A stretch of 64,000 nt of DNA from Amycolatopsis suaedae (GTDB lineage: Bacteria > Actinomycetota > Actinomycetes > Mycobacteriales > Pseudonocardiaceae), in contig NZ_SFCC01000018.1 in NCBI RefSeq assembly GCF_004214935.1, positions 1 through 64,000 of the forward strand, written 5' to 3'. The notes beneath the pieces were generated by a model that saw only the letters and a list, made by a program, of their open reading frames with translations, was not told the origin of the DNA and did no database searches. A program made the position numbers and the translations under genes. Position 1 is the first letter of the stretch. Every line of letters starts with the position of its first letter. Of this stretch, positions 17,018 through 26,117 are shown piece after piece.

Positions 17018-17073
17018 TCCTGCGCACGGAAGCATGAGGGCATCGTATCCCGCCACCCGGGGAGGAAGTGCTG

Positions 17074-18387
17074 ATGAGCGACCACGGCGCGGAGCTGAAA
17101 GCCCGGGTGCTGCAGCTCGTGCGCGACTACGACAAGGAGGTCGCGGAGCGACCGTTCCAGCCGGGTGTGACACCGATCTGGCCGTCGGGGGCCACACTGG
17201 ACGCCGACGACCGGGTGGCGATGGTGGAAGCCGCGCTGGACCTGAGAATCGCCGCGGGAACGTCGGCGAGAAAGTTCGAACGGGACTTCGCCAGAACCCT
17301 CGGGCTGCGCAAGGCGCACCTGACGAACTCGGGGTCGTCGGCGAACCTACTGGCGATGACCGCCCTGTGCCAGCCGGAGCTGGGCGAGCGGCGGCTGCGG
17401 CCCGGGGACGAGGTCGTCACCGTCGCCGCGGGATTCCCCACCACCGTCAACCCCATTGTGCAATGTGGACTGAAACCGGTCTTCGTCGACATCGAGCTGG
17501 GTACCTACAACACCACCGCGCAACGGGTGGCGGACGCGATCGGGCCGAGGACCAGGGCGGTGATGATCGCGCACGCACTGGGCAATCCGTTCGAGGCCAG
17601 GGAGATCGCCGACCTCTGCGACGAGCGCGGCCTGCTGTTCGTCGAGGACAACTGCGACGGGGTGGGGGCCAGCTACCGGGGCGAGCTCACCGGAGGCTTC
17701 GGCGACCTGAGCACGGTCAGTTTCTACCCCGCCCACCACATCACGGCCGGGGAGGGTGGCTGCGTGCTCACCGACAACCTCGCGCTGGCGCGACTGGTGG
17801 AGTCGCTGCGTGACTGGGGCCGGGACTGCTGGTGTGAGCCGGGCGAAAGCGACACCTGCCACAAGCGGTTCGGCTACCGGCTCGGTGATCTGCCGCAGGG
17901 CTACGACCACAAGTACATCTTCTCCCACATCGGCTACAACCTGAAGACCACCGACGTCCAGGCGGCGCTGGCGTCCTCACAGCTGACCAAGCTGACCGAG
18001 TTCGGCGAGGCCCGCAACCGGAACTGGAACCGGCTGCGCCGAGGCCTTGAGGGCGTGCCGCACCTGCTGCTGCCCGAGGCCACCCCGGGCAGCGAGCCGA
18101 GCTGGTTCGGCTTCGTGCTCACCGTCGCCGAGGACGCCCCGTTCGACCGGGCCGAGATCGTGCGGTTCCTCGAATCCCGCAGGATCGGCACCCGGCTGCT
18201 GTTCGCGGGCAACCTCACCCGGCACCCGGCCTACCTCGGTCAGGACTTCCGGGTGTCCGGCACGCTGGCCAACAGCGACGTGGTGACCGAGCGGACCTTC
18301 TGGATCGGCGTGTTCCCGAAGATCACCCCGGAGATGACCGACTACATGGTCGCCACCATCCGCGAGTTCGTGGGAGGTCACCGGTGA
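17074..18387 (+). CDS. NDP-4-keto-6-deoxyhexose 3-dehydratase (E1, SpnQ-like)
   Basis: A 437-residue PMP-dependent [2Fe-2S] enzyme that removes the C-3 hydroxyl. It belongs to the aminotransferase fold, but the PLP lysine is replaced by His (FYPAHHITAGEGG), which marks the dehydratase branch. The iron-sulfur ligands follow exactly the family spacing C-X57-C-X1-C-X7-C, from the Cys in EDNCDGVG to CWC and DTCHK. ATG 17074 is used because GGAGG lies 8 nt upstream; GTG 17068 is too close. No dedicated E3-type reductase is nearby, so electrons must come from general ferredoxin or flavodoxin systems, as with SpnQ. It overlaps the aminotransferase start (GTGA). Confidence 0.94.
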   Translation: MSDHGAELKARVLQLVRDYDKEVAERPFQPGVTPIWPSGATLDADDRVAMVEAALDLRIAAGTSARKFERDFARTLGLRKAHLTNSGSSANLLAMTALCQPELGERRLRPGDEVVTVAAGFPTTVNPIVQCGLKPVFVDIELGTYNTTAQRVADAIGPRTRAVMIAHALGNPFEAREIADLCDERGLLFVEDNCDGVGASYRGELTGGFGDLSTVSFYPAHHITAGEGGCVLTDNLALARLVESLRDWGRDCWCEPGESDTCHKRFGYRLGDLPQGYDHKYIFSHIGYNLKTTDVQAALASSQLTKLTEFGEARNRNWNRLRRGLEGVPHLLLPEATPGSEPSWFGFVLTVAEDAPFDRAEIVRFLESRRIGTRLLFAGNLTRHPAYLGQDFRVSGTLANSDVVTERTFWIGVFPKITPEMTDYMVATIREFVGGHR

Positions 18388-19583
18388 CCGCGGTGGTCCG
18401 GCCGCTGGCCGTACTGGGCGGCACGCCGGCGTTCGCGGAGAAGCTGCACGTCGGCAAGCCCAACATCCTGAACCCGCAACGGGTGCTGGACCGGATCAGG
18501 CAGGCCATGGACAGCTACGTGCTGACCCACTCCGGGCCGCTGGTGACCGAGTTCGAGCGGCGGATCGCCGACGCCGCGGGCGTGACGCACTGCGTCGCGC
18601 TGTGCAACGCCTCGATCGGCCTGCAGATCATGGCCAGGGTGCTGGGGCTGCACGGCGAGGTGATCATGCCGTCCTACACGTTCGTCGCCACGGCGCACAC
18701 CATGCGCTGGGAGGGGCTGACCCCGGTATTCTGCGACGTGGACCTGGCGACCGGGCAGCTCGATCCGGAGGAGGTCCGGCGGCTGATCACGCCGCGGACC
18801 ACGGCCGTCCTCGGTGTACACCTGTGGGGCAACCCGGCGCCGGTCGACGCACTGGCGGACATCGCCGCCGAGCACGGGCTGGCCCTGTTCTACGACAGCG
18901 CGCACGCCTTCGGCAGCGCGCACCAGGGCAAGCCGATCGGCGGATTCGGCCGCGCCGAGGTGTTCAGCTTCCACGCGACCAAGTTCCTCAACGCCTTCGA
19001 AGGCGGCGCGGTGGTCACCGACGATCCGGACCTGGCCGCCCAGGTGCGTGCCATGCACAACTACGGCCGCGACAAGGCCGGTGCGGTGCGAGGACTGGGA
19101 ACCAACGCCAAGATGACCGAGCCGGCCGCGGCGATGGGCCTGGCATCGCTGGAGGGCAAGGAAGAACTGATCCGGGTGAACACCGAACGGCACGCGCACT
19201 ACGCGGCCGGGCTGGACGGCGTACCCGGCATCAGCCTGCGCCGCCCGGAGCCGGGCGACCGCGTCAACCACTCGTACGTGGTGATGGAGGTGGACAGCCG
19301 CGCCGCCGGGCTCTCCAGGGACCAGGTGATCACCGCCCTGCACGCCGAGAACGTCCTGGCCCGCGACCATTTCCACCCCGGCTGCCACCGCACCCCGCCC
19401 TACGCCGAGGCCGGGCGGCTGCACACTCCCCGCCCGTTGCCCCGCACCGAGGCGCTCAGCGCGCGGGTGGTGCTGCTGCCGACCGGCCTGGGCGTCTCGG
19501 TGGAGCAGGTCGACGAGGTCTGCGCGGTGATCCGCGCCCTGGTCGACCAAGCGCCGGCCGTGCGCCGCACCCTAGCCCGCTGA
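18384..19583 (+). CDS. NDP-hexose 4-aminotransferase (SpnR/DesI-like)
   Basis: A 399-residue DegT/DnrJ/EryC1 aminotransferase with the PLP lysine in FSFHATKFLNAFEGG and the cofactor Asp in YDSAHAFGS. It would aminate C-4 of the 4-keto-2,3,6-trideoxy sugar to give a 4-amino-2,3,4,6-tetradeoxyhexose, using Glu as donor. GTG 18384 is coupled to the E1 stop. No N-methyltransferase like SpnS follows, so the amine may stay primary or be modified by a gene elsewhere. A perosamine-synthase role on the GMD product is the main alternative. Confidence 0.9.
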   Translation: MTAVVRPLAVLGGTPAFAEKLHVGKPNILNPQRVLDRIRQAMDSYVLTHSGPLVTEFERRIADAAGVTHCVALCNASIGLQIMARVLGLHGEVIMPSYTFVATAHTMRWEGLTPVFCDVDLATGQLDPEEVRRLITPRTTAVLGVHLWGNPAPVDALADIAAEHGLALFYDSAHAFGSAHQGKPIGGFGRAEVFSFHATKFLNAFEGGAVVTDDPDLAAQVRAMHNYGRDKAGAVRGLGTNAKMTEPAAAMGLASLEGKEELIRVNTERHAHYAAGLDGVPGISLRRPEPGDRVNHSYVVMEVDSRAAGLSRDQVITALHAENVLARDHFHPGCHRTPPYAEAGRLHTPRPLPRTEALSARVVLLPTGLGVSVEQVDEVCAVIRALVDQAPAVRRTLAR

Positions 19584-19598
19584 CGTGGGCCTGGTGTG

Positions 19599-19656
19599 AT
19601 GCCGTGAAGGGGGCCCTCACGGCGTCTCATGCCGTGAGGGCCCCCTTCACGGCATG
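19599..19656. terminator. Double family B palindrome, bidirectional terminator
   Basis: Two family B copies lie head to head: ATGCCGTGAAGGGGGCCC... and its reverse complement ...GGGCCCCCTTCACGGCAT. Together they make a 58-bp inverted repeat. It separates the aminotransferase (plus strand) from the regulator whose stop is at 19951 (minus strand). Confidence 0.7.
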
Positions 19657-19687
19657 TTCGGGTGTCGGCCGGGCGAGTTGATGGGCT

Positions 19688-19807
19688 CGAGCGCAGAACT
19701 CACGACGTGGACCGGATTCTCAGCGGGTGCCGGTCACCCGTTCCGGGGCGCGAGTCGTACGTTCCGGGGCGCGAGTCGTAGGTTCTGACGCGCGAGTTGT
19801 ACGTTCC
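19688..19807. repeat. Repeat family D, four short copies
   Basis: The unit is roughly GCGAGTYGTACGTTCC. Three direct copies lie at 19740-19807 (GGCGCGAGTCGTACGTTCC, GGCGCGAGTCGTAGGTTCT, CGCGCGAGTTGTACGTTCC), and one inverted copy (GCGCAGAACTCACG) is near 19690-19703. Two more are at 51627-51663. With family B, this is what the 367-bp gap 19584-19950 holds; I see no gene in it. Confidence 0.65.
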
Positions 19808-19950
19808 CGTTCGCCTGGTTCCGCTGTCCGGCACGTCGGTTCCAGATCGCCGTACTCGCCTGGCGAGCGGGGCTACTCGCGGCGACCTTGCCGCTCCCCC
19901 GTAGCCTCTCGAGAAAGCAACACAAAACCACGGGCGACGAGCCGGGGTGG

Positions 19951-20646
19951 TTACTTCACGTAGTCGGGGAGCACCCTGGGTGGCCAGGCGCCGACCCCGA
20001 ACAGGCCCATGGAGTAAGCGCGGGAAACCAGCGACGGACGATTCTTCGCTTTCAGCTTGCGCAGCAGGTTCGTGACGTGGTATTCGACGCCGCCGCGGCT
20101 CAGATAGAGCATCGATGCCAACTGGACGGTCGACACACCGGCAGCCACGCCTTCCAGAATCCGCGCGTCGATATCGGTCAGAATCTTCTTTCCGCTCGAA
20201 ATCATATGACCTTTGTGATCGGTCTTTTCCGGGCGGAGTATCACCATGACCTGCTGGACACGACCGACCTCACCGGACACCGCGATGCCGACCAGTTCGG
20301 CGCCGAAGGTACAGCTGCCCGGGCGCAGGCCGATGACCTTGTCGGAGAACCGGTTGCGTTGCCCGTCAACAAGTCTGCGCAGCTGGTCGACCATGGTGCC
20401 GCGCACGCTGGGGTGCAGCAGAGCACCGAGCTGCAGACCTCCGATCTTCGCCTTGTCACTTCCGAAAAGACGAAGGAAATCCGCGTTGGCGTCCGTGATC
20501 CGGAGCGCGCAGTCGAGCGTCGCCACGCAGAGCCCGGACTGGTCGAACAGTGAACGGACAATGTCGCGGGCGTCGACTAGTTCGTGAACAGAGGAGGTCC
20601 GCCGGTCGGATTCAGGCAACGCGACATCGGTCATTTCAGTGGACAT
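19951..20646 (-). CDS. PAS-LuxR transcriptional regulator (PimM/AmphRIV-like)
   Basis: A 231-residue protein with a PAS fold at about residues 35-140 (DQSGLCVATLDCALRITDAN, LRLFGSDKAKIGG) and a C-terminal LuxR helix-turn-helix at about 160-215 (EGVAAGVSTVQLASMLYLSR, VEYHVTNLLRKLKAKNR). This is the size and layout of the PAS-LuxR activators that control polyene and related PKS clusters. Members bind 16-bp inverted repeats, and matching boxes are seen in front of several genes here. It is the best candidate for the pathway-specific activator. It has its own AT-rich promoter region and is separate from the LAL genes upstream. Confidence 0.9.
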   Translation of the reverse strand: MSTEMTDVALPESDRRTSSVHELVDARDIVRSLFDQSGLCVATLDCALRITDANADFLRLFGSDKAKIGGLQLGALLHPSVRGTMVDQLRRLVDGQRNRFSDKVIGLRPGSCTFGAELVGIAVSGEVGRVQQVMVILRPEKTDHKGHMISSGKKILTDIDARILEGVAAGVSTVQLASMLYLSRGGVEYHVTNLLRKLKAKNRPSLVSRAYSMGLFGVGAWPPRVLPDYVK

Positions 20647-20722
20647 AGCAAGCAGTCCCCTCTGCGTGGAGTTGACGATCTGGTTCGATCGCCGGATCAG
20701 AAAGGCGAGAACGTGTTAGGAG

Positions 20723-20750
20723 CTTATGAACCCAGTCACAAACAAGTCAA
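20723..20750 (-). promoter_or_regulatory. Possible promoter of the PAS-LuxR gene
   Basis: On the minus strand, TTGACT (20745-20750) and CATAAG (20723-20728) stand 16 bp apart, 77 bp before the start codon, in a stretch (20700-20780) much richer in A and T than its surroundings. The -35 is good and the -10 is only fair. Confidence 0.35.
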
Positions 20751-20888
20751 CAATATACCAACACAAACCCTTAAGACCGGGGTCGACCCCACATGCGGTT
20801 CGGAGGGTGCGGTCCTCCATACCACCGAGGTTCGGTCCCGCCGGGCAGCCGCAGCCGTCCGAACCTGCTGGAAATGGGCAGACACCGG

Positions 20889-23570
20889 TCAGTGCCGGGC
20901 GCCGAGCTTCGCGACCAGCTCCCTGCGGCCGCTCACGGCCAGCTTGCGGTAGGCACTGGTGAGGTTCTTCTCCACCGCACGGCGGGTGACGCCGAGTTCG
21001 TCGGCGATCCGCTGGTTCGTCCAGCCCCGCACGACGAGGTCGACCACACCGTCCTCGGCCTTGGACAAGCCGGCCCGGCCCGACCGGGAGACCTCGAGCA
21101 CCGGACCGCACAACTCGGTCTCCACCTCGGCCCACCGGCAGTCCAGGTCGGCCGCGACGGCGTCGGCCTCGGCACGGATCTCCCCGGCCTCCCCGGTGCC
21201 GGGCAGCCGCCGGGCCAGCAGGATCCCGGCCCTGGCGTACTCCAGCCGGTCCGCGGATCCGGCCAGCGTTCGCCGGGCCGCCCGGAGCAGGCCGGTGCCC
21301 TCCTCGCCGTCGGTCAGCATCCCGAGCAGGCACAGTGCCTTCCCGTGCGCGGCCGGTGCGCCCCACGCGCGGGCGTCGTCGAGTTCGGCCCTCGCCAGTG
21401 ACAGCGACGCCTCCCGCTCACCCTGGCGGTGCAGCAACGCGGCCGCCCACGGCCGCCACGGGTACAGGGCCGGGTTGATCCAGCCCCAGCGGGCCAGCCG
21501 CTGCCCGCAGTCGAGGAAGCGGTCCACCGCGCTGGCCAGGTCGCCGCGGACGGCGTCGAGCAGCCCGCGCAGCATCCGGTCCAGCAGCGCCGCCCGCGGG
21601 TCAGCACAGTCCCGGATCGCCGCCAGCACGGCGTCAGCCAGCTCGGTGTCCTGTGTGGACAGTGCGACGGCCGCCCTGGTGCGGGCGGCCAGCAGGGTGA
21701 CCTCCGGCCAGGACTCCCCCGCCTGCTCCTGCGCGGTCGCGGCCAGGTTGACCGCCTCGGCGGAACGTCCGGCGGCGTGCAGCGCGGCCGCCAGCGACGC
21801 GGCCGCGGACGCCCGCTCCCCCGGGTACGGGCGACGCTCGGCCGCCGTCCAGGTGTGCCGCAGCCAGGGCAGCAGGTCGTCCAGCGCGTCGGCCGCGACC
21901 AGCGCGGGCACCAGCAGCGGCATGGCCGTGTAGGCGTTGTCCGGCGCACCCGGCTCGTATTCGAGCACCTCGGCACCGAGCCTGGCGACCTCCGCGGCCG
22001 GGAGACTGCCCCCCACCGCGGCGGCGAACACCAGCACCGACACCAGCTCACGCCCAGCCGGGTCCGCCAGCGGCAGCCCGCCGGCCTCCAGCTCACCGAG
22101 CCGGTGGACCGCGTCGGTCAGCCGGGTGGCCCGGTGGATGTCCAGCGCCCGCAGCCGCGCCTCCAGCCGCAGCGCACGGGACCCGGTCACCGGGCCCGCC
22201 CGGCCCGCGGCCGAGCGGACGAGGTCGCCGAGGGCGGGGACCGTGCGGGCGAGGGCGGGCGGGATACGCAGCACGGCGTCGACCCGGTCGTCCGGCGACT
22301 CGGTCTCCAGCAGCGCCTGCGACACGTGGGAGACGGCGGCGCCGAGATCCAGTCCGCGCTCGGCCGCGGCCAGGTCGACCAGCAGCCGGGCGCGCCGGGT
22401 ACCGCCGTGCGGGCAGGACAGCAACGCGCAGCGCAGGTACCGGGTGGCTGCCTCCGGGTCGCCGCTGTCGAGTGCCGCGCCTGCGGCCAGGCGCAGCACG
22501 TCGACCTGCCACTCCTCGGTGACCGAGGTCAGCGCCACGAGCTGGTCGGCGACCTCGGTGGCGCCGGCGCCCGCCTCGTGCAGCAGCAGCGCCGCCCTGC
22601 CGTGCAGGCGCCCGCGCTCGGCAACCGGGAGCGTCGCCGCGATCGCGTCGGCGAGACCGGCGTACGCGAACCGTGGCGGGCCGCCCGGGGCCAGCAGGCC
22701 GAGGCCGTCCAGCGTGTGCAGTGCCGACTTGAACTCGATCTCGTCCAGACCGGCCAGCTCGGCCAGCAGCGCGGGCTCGGCCGGCGCCGCCCCCAGGACG
22801 GCCATGGCCCTGGCCAGCTCGCCCGCGTGTTCGTGCTGGGTGGCCAATGTGGACAGTCGATGGCCGGTCAGCAACCGCTGGATGTCGCCGGCCGGCTCCA
22901 CGCCGGCCAGGCCGTCCGCCACCGTCAGCACGGCGGCCGGGTTGCCGCCGGTGATCCGGTGGCAGGTGGCCGCCAGCTCCGCGGAACCGTCGCCCAGCAA
23001 CGCGCCGACCGCGTCCACCGACAGCGGGCCCGGCCGCACGTGGCGGGCCGCCGCCAGCACGTCCTGGAGCAGCGTGGAGTCCGCGCACGGCACGCCCTCG
23101 GTCACGGTGCAGGCCAGCAGCACCGGCGTCCCGGTCAGCCGTTTGGCGAGAAAACCCAGTGCCGTCAGCGACAACCGGTCGGCCCACTGGAGATCGTCGA
23201 CGAGCACCCGCACCGGGCGGTCCTCCCCGAGGTGGCCGAGCAGGGCGGACAGGCCGGCCAGCACGGTCTCGGCAGCCGGTGTGCCGGGTGAGTCGAGGTC
23301 CCGCAGCGGTGCGGCGGGTCCCCGGAAGTAGTGCCTGAGCCGGCTCTCGCCCAGCCCCGCCAGCAACGGCCCGCAGAGCTGGCTGACCACGCCGAGCTGG
23401 TAGTCGCGTTCCAGCACCGTGCAGTCGGCACGCAGCACCCAGGCATCGGCGTCGGCGAGCGTGCCGAGCAACGCCGACCGGCCGATGCCGGGCGGGCCGG
23501 TGATCGCCAGGGCGGACCCGGAGCCCGCGGCGGCGAGCAGCGCGAGCTCGGATTCCCGTTCGAGCAGCAC
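20889..23570 (-). CDS. LAL-family LuxR regulator (LAL-1)
   Basis: An 893-residue large ATP-binding LuxR protein: N-terminal AAA-type ATPase (1-250), helical TPR-like repeats (300-800) and C-terminal LuxR DNA-binding domain (about 830-893, VVRGWTNQRIADELGVTRRA, VEKNLTSAYRKLAV). The Walker A motif reads GPPGIGRSA, with Arg in place of the essential Lys. Walker B VLVDDLQWAD is intact. Weak or altered ATP use is therefore expected. GTG 23570 begins 3 nt after LAL-2, so they form one operon. It likely controls this cluster together with LAL-2 and LAL-3. Confidence 0.88.
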   Translation of the reverse strand: MLLERESELALLAAAGSGSALAITGPPGIGRSALLGTLADADAWVLRADCTVLERDYQLGVVSQLCGPLLAGLGESRLRHYFRGPAAPLRDLDSPGTPAAETVLAGLSALLGHLGEDRPVRVLVDDLQWADRLSLTALGFLAKRLTGTPVLLACTVTEGVPCADSTLLQDVLAAARHVRPGPLSVDAVGALLGDGSAELAATCHRITGGNPAAVLTVADGLAGVEPAGDIQRLLTGHRLSTLATQHEHAGELARAMAVLGAAPAEPALLAELAGLDEIEFKSALHTLDGLGLLAPGGPPRFAYAGLADAIAATLPVAERGRLHGRAALLLHEAGAGATEVADQLVALTSVTEEWQVDVLRLAAGAALDSGDPEAATRYLRCALLSCPHGGTRRARLLVDLAAAERGLDLGAAVSHVSQALLETESPDDRVDAVLRIPPALARTVPALGDLVRSAAGRAGPVTGSRALRLEARLRALDIHRATRLTDAVHRLGELEAGGLPLADPAGRELVSVLVFAAAVGGSLPAAEVARLGAEVLEYEPGAPDNAYTAMPLLVPALVAADALDDLLPWLRHTWTAAERRPYPGERASAAASLAAALHAAGRSAEAVNLAATAQEQAGESWPEVTLLAARTRAAVALSTQDTELADAVLAAIRDCADPRAALLDRMLRGLLDAVRGDLASAVDRFLDCGQRLARWGWINPALYPWRPWAAALLHRQGEREASLSLARAELDDARAWGAPAAHGKALCLLGMLTDGEEGTGLLRAARRTLAGSADRLEYARAGILLARRLPGTGEAGEIRAEADAVAADLDCRWAEVETELCGPVLEVSRSGRAGLSKAEDGVVDLVVRGWTNQRIADELGVTRRAVEKNLTSAYRKLAVSGRRELVAKLGARH

Positions 23571-23573
23571 GCC

Positions 23574-26030
23574 TCAATCCTCCCGCGTGCCGTTGACCAG
23601 CCGGGCGAGCTGTTCCCGGCCGGCCAGCCCCAGCGCGCGGTAGACACCGGTCAGCCGGGACTCGACGGTGCGCCTGCGCAGTCCGAGCAGGTTCGCGATC
23701 TCGGCGTTGGACCGGCCCGCCGCGACGAGCGCGGCGATCCGGTTGTCCTCGCCGGTCAGCGCGGGAGTGCCGTCCCCCTCGCTGGCCCGCGCGGCCCACA
23801 GGCTGGTCTGCGCCAGCACCACCGGACCGCCCCACCGCCGGGCCAGCCGCACCGCGCGGCGCACGGAAGCGGCGGCGGCTTCCCGGTCACCGGTGGCGTG
23901 CTGCGCCGCCGCGGTGAGGATCTGCCACGGCAGCAGCGCCGGGTTGGTCCAGCGCAGGGTGGTCAGCACCCGCCCGGCCTCGGCGAAGTGCCGCAGGGCG
24001 GTGTGCGGGTCGGCGACCTCGACGGCGAGCATGCCCCGGACGAACAGCAGGCAGGCCCAGCCGAATCCGCGTTCGGCCTCGTCCGGCGGTTCGGCACGCA
24101 GGGCCGACTCCGCCTCCGCCGTCCGGCCCCGCGCCAGGTGCACGGCGCCCTCCAGCGCCCGCGGCCACGCCCGCGACCGGGGCAGCTCGGCGAGTACCTG
24201 CTCCAGGTGTTCCTCCGCCCGTGCGGCGTTGCCTGCCCGCAGGTCGTGCCAGCAACGTTCGCCCAGCGCCAGCGCGGCGACCGCGGGCACGCCCGCCCGG
24301 CGGGCGTCGGCGGCCAGCTCGTCGAGTGCCGCGCCGCCCTCGGCGAGGTCGTCGCAGTACAGCAGGGCCCGGCAGGCATGCAGGCGGGCTCCGAACAGGC
24401 CGTCCCGGCCACCGCAGACCGCACTGCGCGCCAGGTCCCGCGCCCGCGTCCGGTCCCGTCCTGCGGTGACCAGCCGCCACGCCACGGCGGTCCGGGCCAC
24501 GCCGGCGGGCTCCTCCGGCAGGGCGGGCAACGTGGGTACGGGCAGTGCCTGCTCGCCGCCGCAGTGGCTCTCGGCGAGGGTGCCGAGCGCGGTCAGCGCG
24601 TCGTCCGGCTCGCCCGACCGTGCGACGGCGGTGGCGATCACCCGGTGCGCCGTCGCGGGGTCGGTGTGCAGCAGCAGCCGGTCGGCGGCGACGAGCACGG
24701 TGTCCGGCGCGACCTCCGAGGACGACAGCACGACCCGCTGGAGGCGCCGGGCCGCCGCGGCGACGTCGACCGCTGCCTCGACGCCGGCCAGTTCGACGAG
24801 CAGGCGGGCCTGGACGTCGGCCGAGCACGGTTCCCGCAGCGCGCGGCGCAGCAGCGCCGCCGCGTCGGCGTGACGGCCTGCCGCCCGGTGGGCCGCCGCC
24901 ACCACGCTCAGTGCCTCGGGCGCCCACGGCTCGCCGACGGGCGGGGCGGCCAGCAGCAACTCGGCCTTCGTACGTGCGGGCAGCGCGGCCCGGTTGGCCA
25001 GCGCGGCGGCCCGGCCGGCCAGCCGCGCCCGCTCGGCAACATCGAGCGCGGCCAGCGCGGCGGAAGCCACCGCGGGGTCGGCGACCCGCGGCCGGGGGTC
25101 GCGCACGACCAGCCCCAGCCGGACCAGTGCGTCCAATGTGGACTCGGAACCGTCGGCGAGGCGGAGCACCAGTTCGCTGTCCAGGTGCCCGGCGGCGACG
25201 GCCACCGCCCGCAGCAGGGCGAGCACGTCCGGCGGCAGCCCGGCCAGCAGCGCCGACTCGACGTCGTGCGCGTACCGCTCCAGCCGCGGCAGGTGCTCGG
25301 GACTCGGGTGCAGCCGTCCGACGGAGAACCGGTCGAGGACCTGGTGCAGCACCGCGGGACTGCCCTTGCTGGCGGCCGCGGCCCGTTCGATGAACGTCGG
25401 CGCCACCGGGCCCCGGTAGCGTGAGGTGACGAGCTCGCCGACGCCGCGGGTGCTCAGCGGCCGCAGCTCGACGTGGATCCCGCCGCGCTCGCCCGCCGTC
25501 CCGGCGGGTGCGCCGGTGACCAGCAGGATCGGTGCCTGCCGGACGCGGCTGGTCATCGCGGCGAGCCAGGCCCGCGAGTCCTCGTCCGCCCAGTGCGGGT
25601 CGTCGACGGCCAGCAGCAGCGGGTGGGTACTGGCCAGACCGACGAACTCGGCACACAGGCCGGGCAGCCCGGACGCGTCGGCGCGGACCGGGAACCCGGC
25701 CGCGGTGAGCCCGGCGGCGAACTGCGAGACCACCCCGTAACGCAGCCCGCGCTCGGCGGGCGAACAGCGGGCGGTGGCGGCGGCGAGGCCGAGTTCCCTG
25801 CCGTGGGTCACCATTTCCCGCAGCAGCGTGCTGACCCCGCTGCCCCGCGGGCCGGTGACCAGCACCGTTCCCGAGCGGCCGAACAGCAGCGCGGTCACCG
25901 CCTGGTGCAGTCGTTCCAGCTGGGTGCCGCGTTCGACGAGCGCGCAGGATTCCCTGCCGGTCCACCGCGGGGTTCGTTCGCCCGGTGCGGCGGCCGCACC
26001 GGGAGGATCCAGGACGGTGACGCGGACCAC
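23574..26030 (-). CDS. LAL-family LuxR regulator (LAL-2)
   Basis: An 818-residue regulator with the same layout as LAL-1: ATPase near the N-terminus, long TPR-like middle and LuxR helix-turn-helix at the end (LVAAGRSNAEIANLLGLRRR, VESRLTGVYRALGL). Walker A is GPRGSGVST, lacking the Lys entirely (Val). Walker B LLAVDDPHWADE is present. Start choice is uncertain: GTG 26030 is preferred, while TTG 26066 has no ribosome-binding site. The gene lies between a small PqqD-like gene upstream and LAL-1 downstream. Confidence 0.85.
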   Translation of the reverse strand: MVRVTVLDPPGAAAAPGERTPRWTGRESCALVERGTQLERLHQAVTALLFGRSGTVLVTGPRGSGVSTLLREMVTHGRELGLAAATARCSPAERGLRYGVVSQFAAGLTAAGFPVRADASGLPGLCAEFVGLASTHPLLLAVDDPHWADEDSRAWLAAMTSRVRQAPILLVTGAPAGTAGERGGIHVELRPLSTRGVGELVTSRYRGPVAPTFIERAAAASKGSPAVLHQVLDRFSVGRLHPSPEHLPRLERYAHDVESALLAGLPPDVLALLRAVAVAAGHLDSELVLRLADGSESTLDALVRLGLVVRDPRPRVADPAVASAALAALDVAERARLAGRAAALANRAALPARTKAELLLAAPPVGEPWAPEALSVVAAAHRAAGRHADAAALLRRALREPCSADVQARLLVELAGVEAAVDVAAAARRLQRVVLSSSEVAPDTVLVAADRLLLHTDPATAHRVIATAVARSGEPDDALTALGTLAESHCGGEQALPVPTLPALPEEPAGVARTAVAWRLVTAGRDRTRARDLARSAVCGGRDGLFGARLHACRALLYCDDLAEGGAALDELAADARRAGVPAVAALALGERCWHDLRAGNAARAEEHLEQVLAELPRSRAWPRALEGAVHLARGRTAEAESALRAEPPDEAERGFGWACLLFVRGMLAVEVADPHTALRHFAEAGRVLTTLRWTNPALLPWQILTAAAQHATGDREAAAASVRRAVRLARRWGGPVVLAQTSLWAARASEGDGTPALTGEDNRIAALVAAGRSNAEIANLLGLRRRTVESRLTGVYRALGLAGREQLARLVNGTRED

Positions 26031-26117
26031 GCGCTCAACCGTAGGAGTGATCGTGTGGCTTTGCAAGCCGGTCTATTGGTTTTGCGTGCTTTTAATTGCG
26101 ACTTTCGGTGGTTCTGA

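Noticed and set aside
18384..19583. Perosamine synthase assignment for the aminotransferase
   Set aside because: Its coupling to the E1 dehydratase and SpnR/DesI-like blocks favour a 4-amino-tetradeoxy sugar, though it is not excluded.
26031..26066. LAL-2 start at TTG 26066
   Set aside because: No ribosome-binding site is present and the added N-terminus has no family support.
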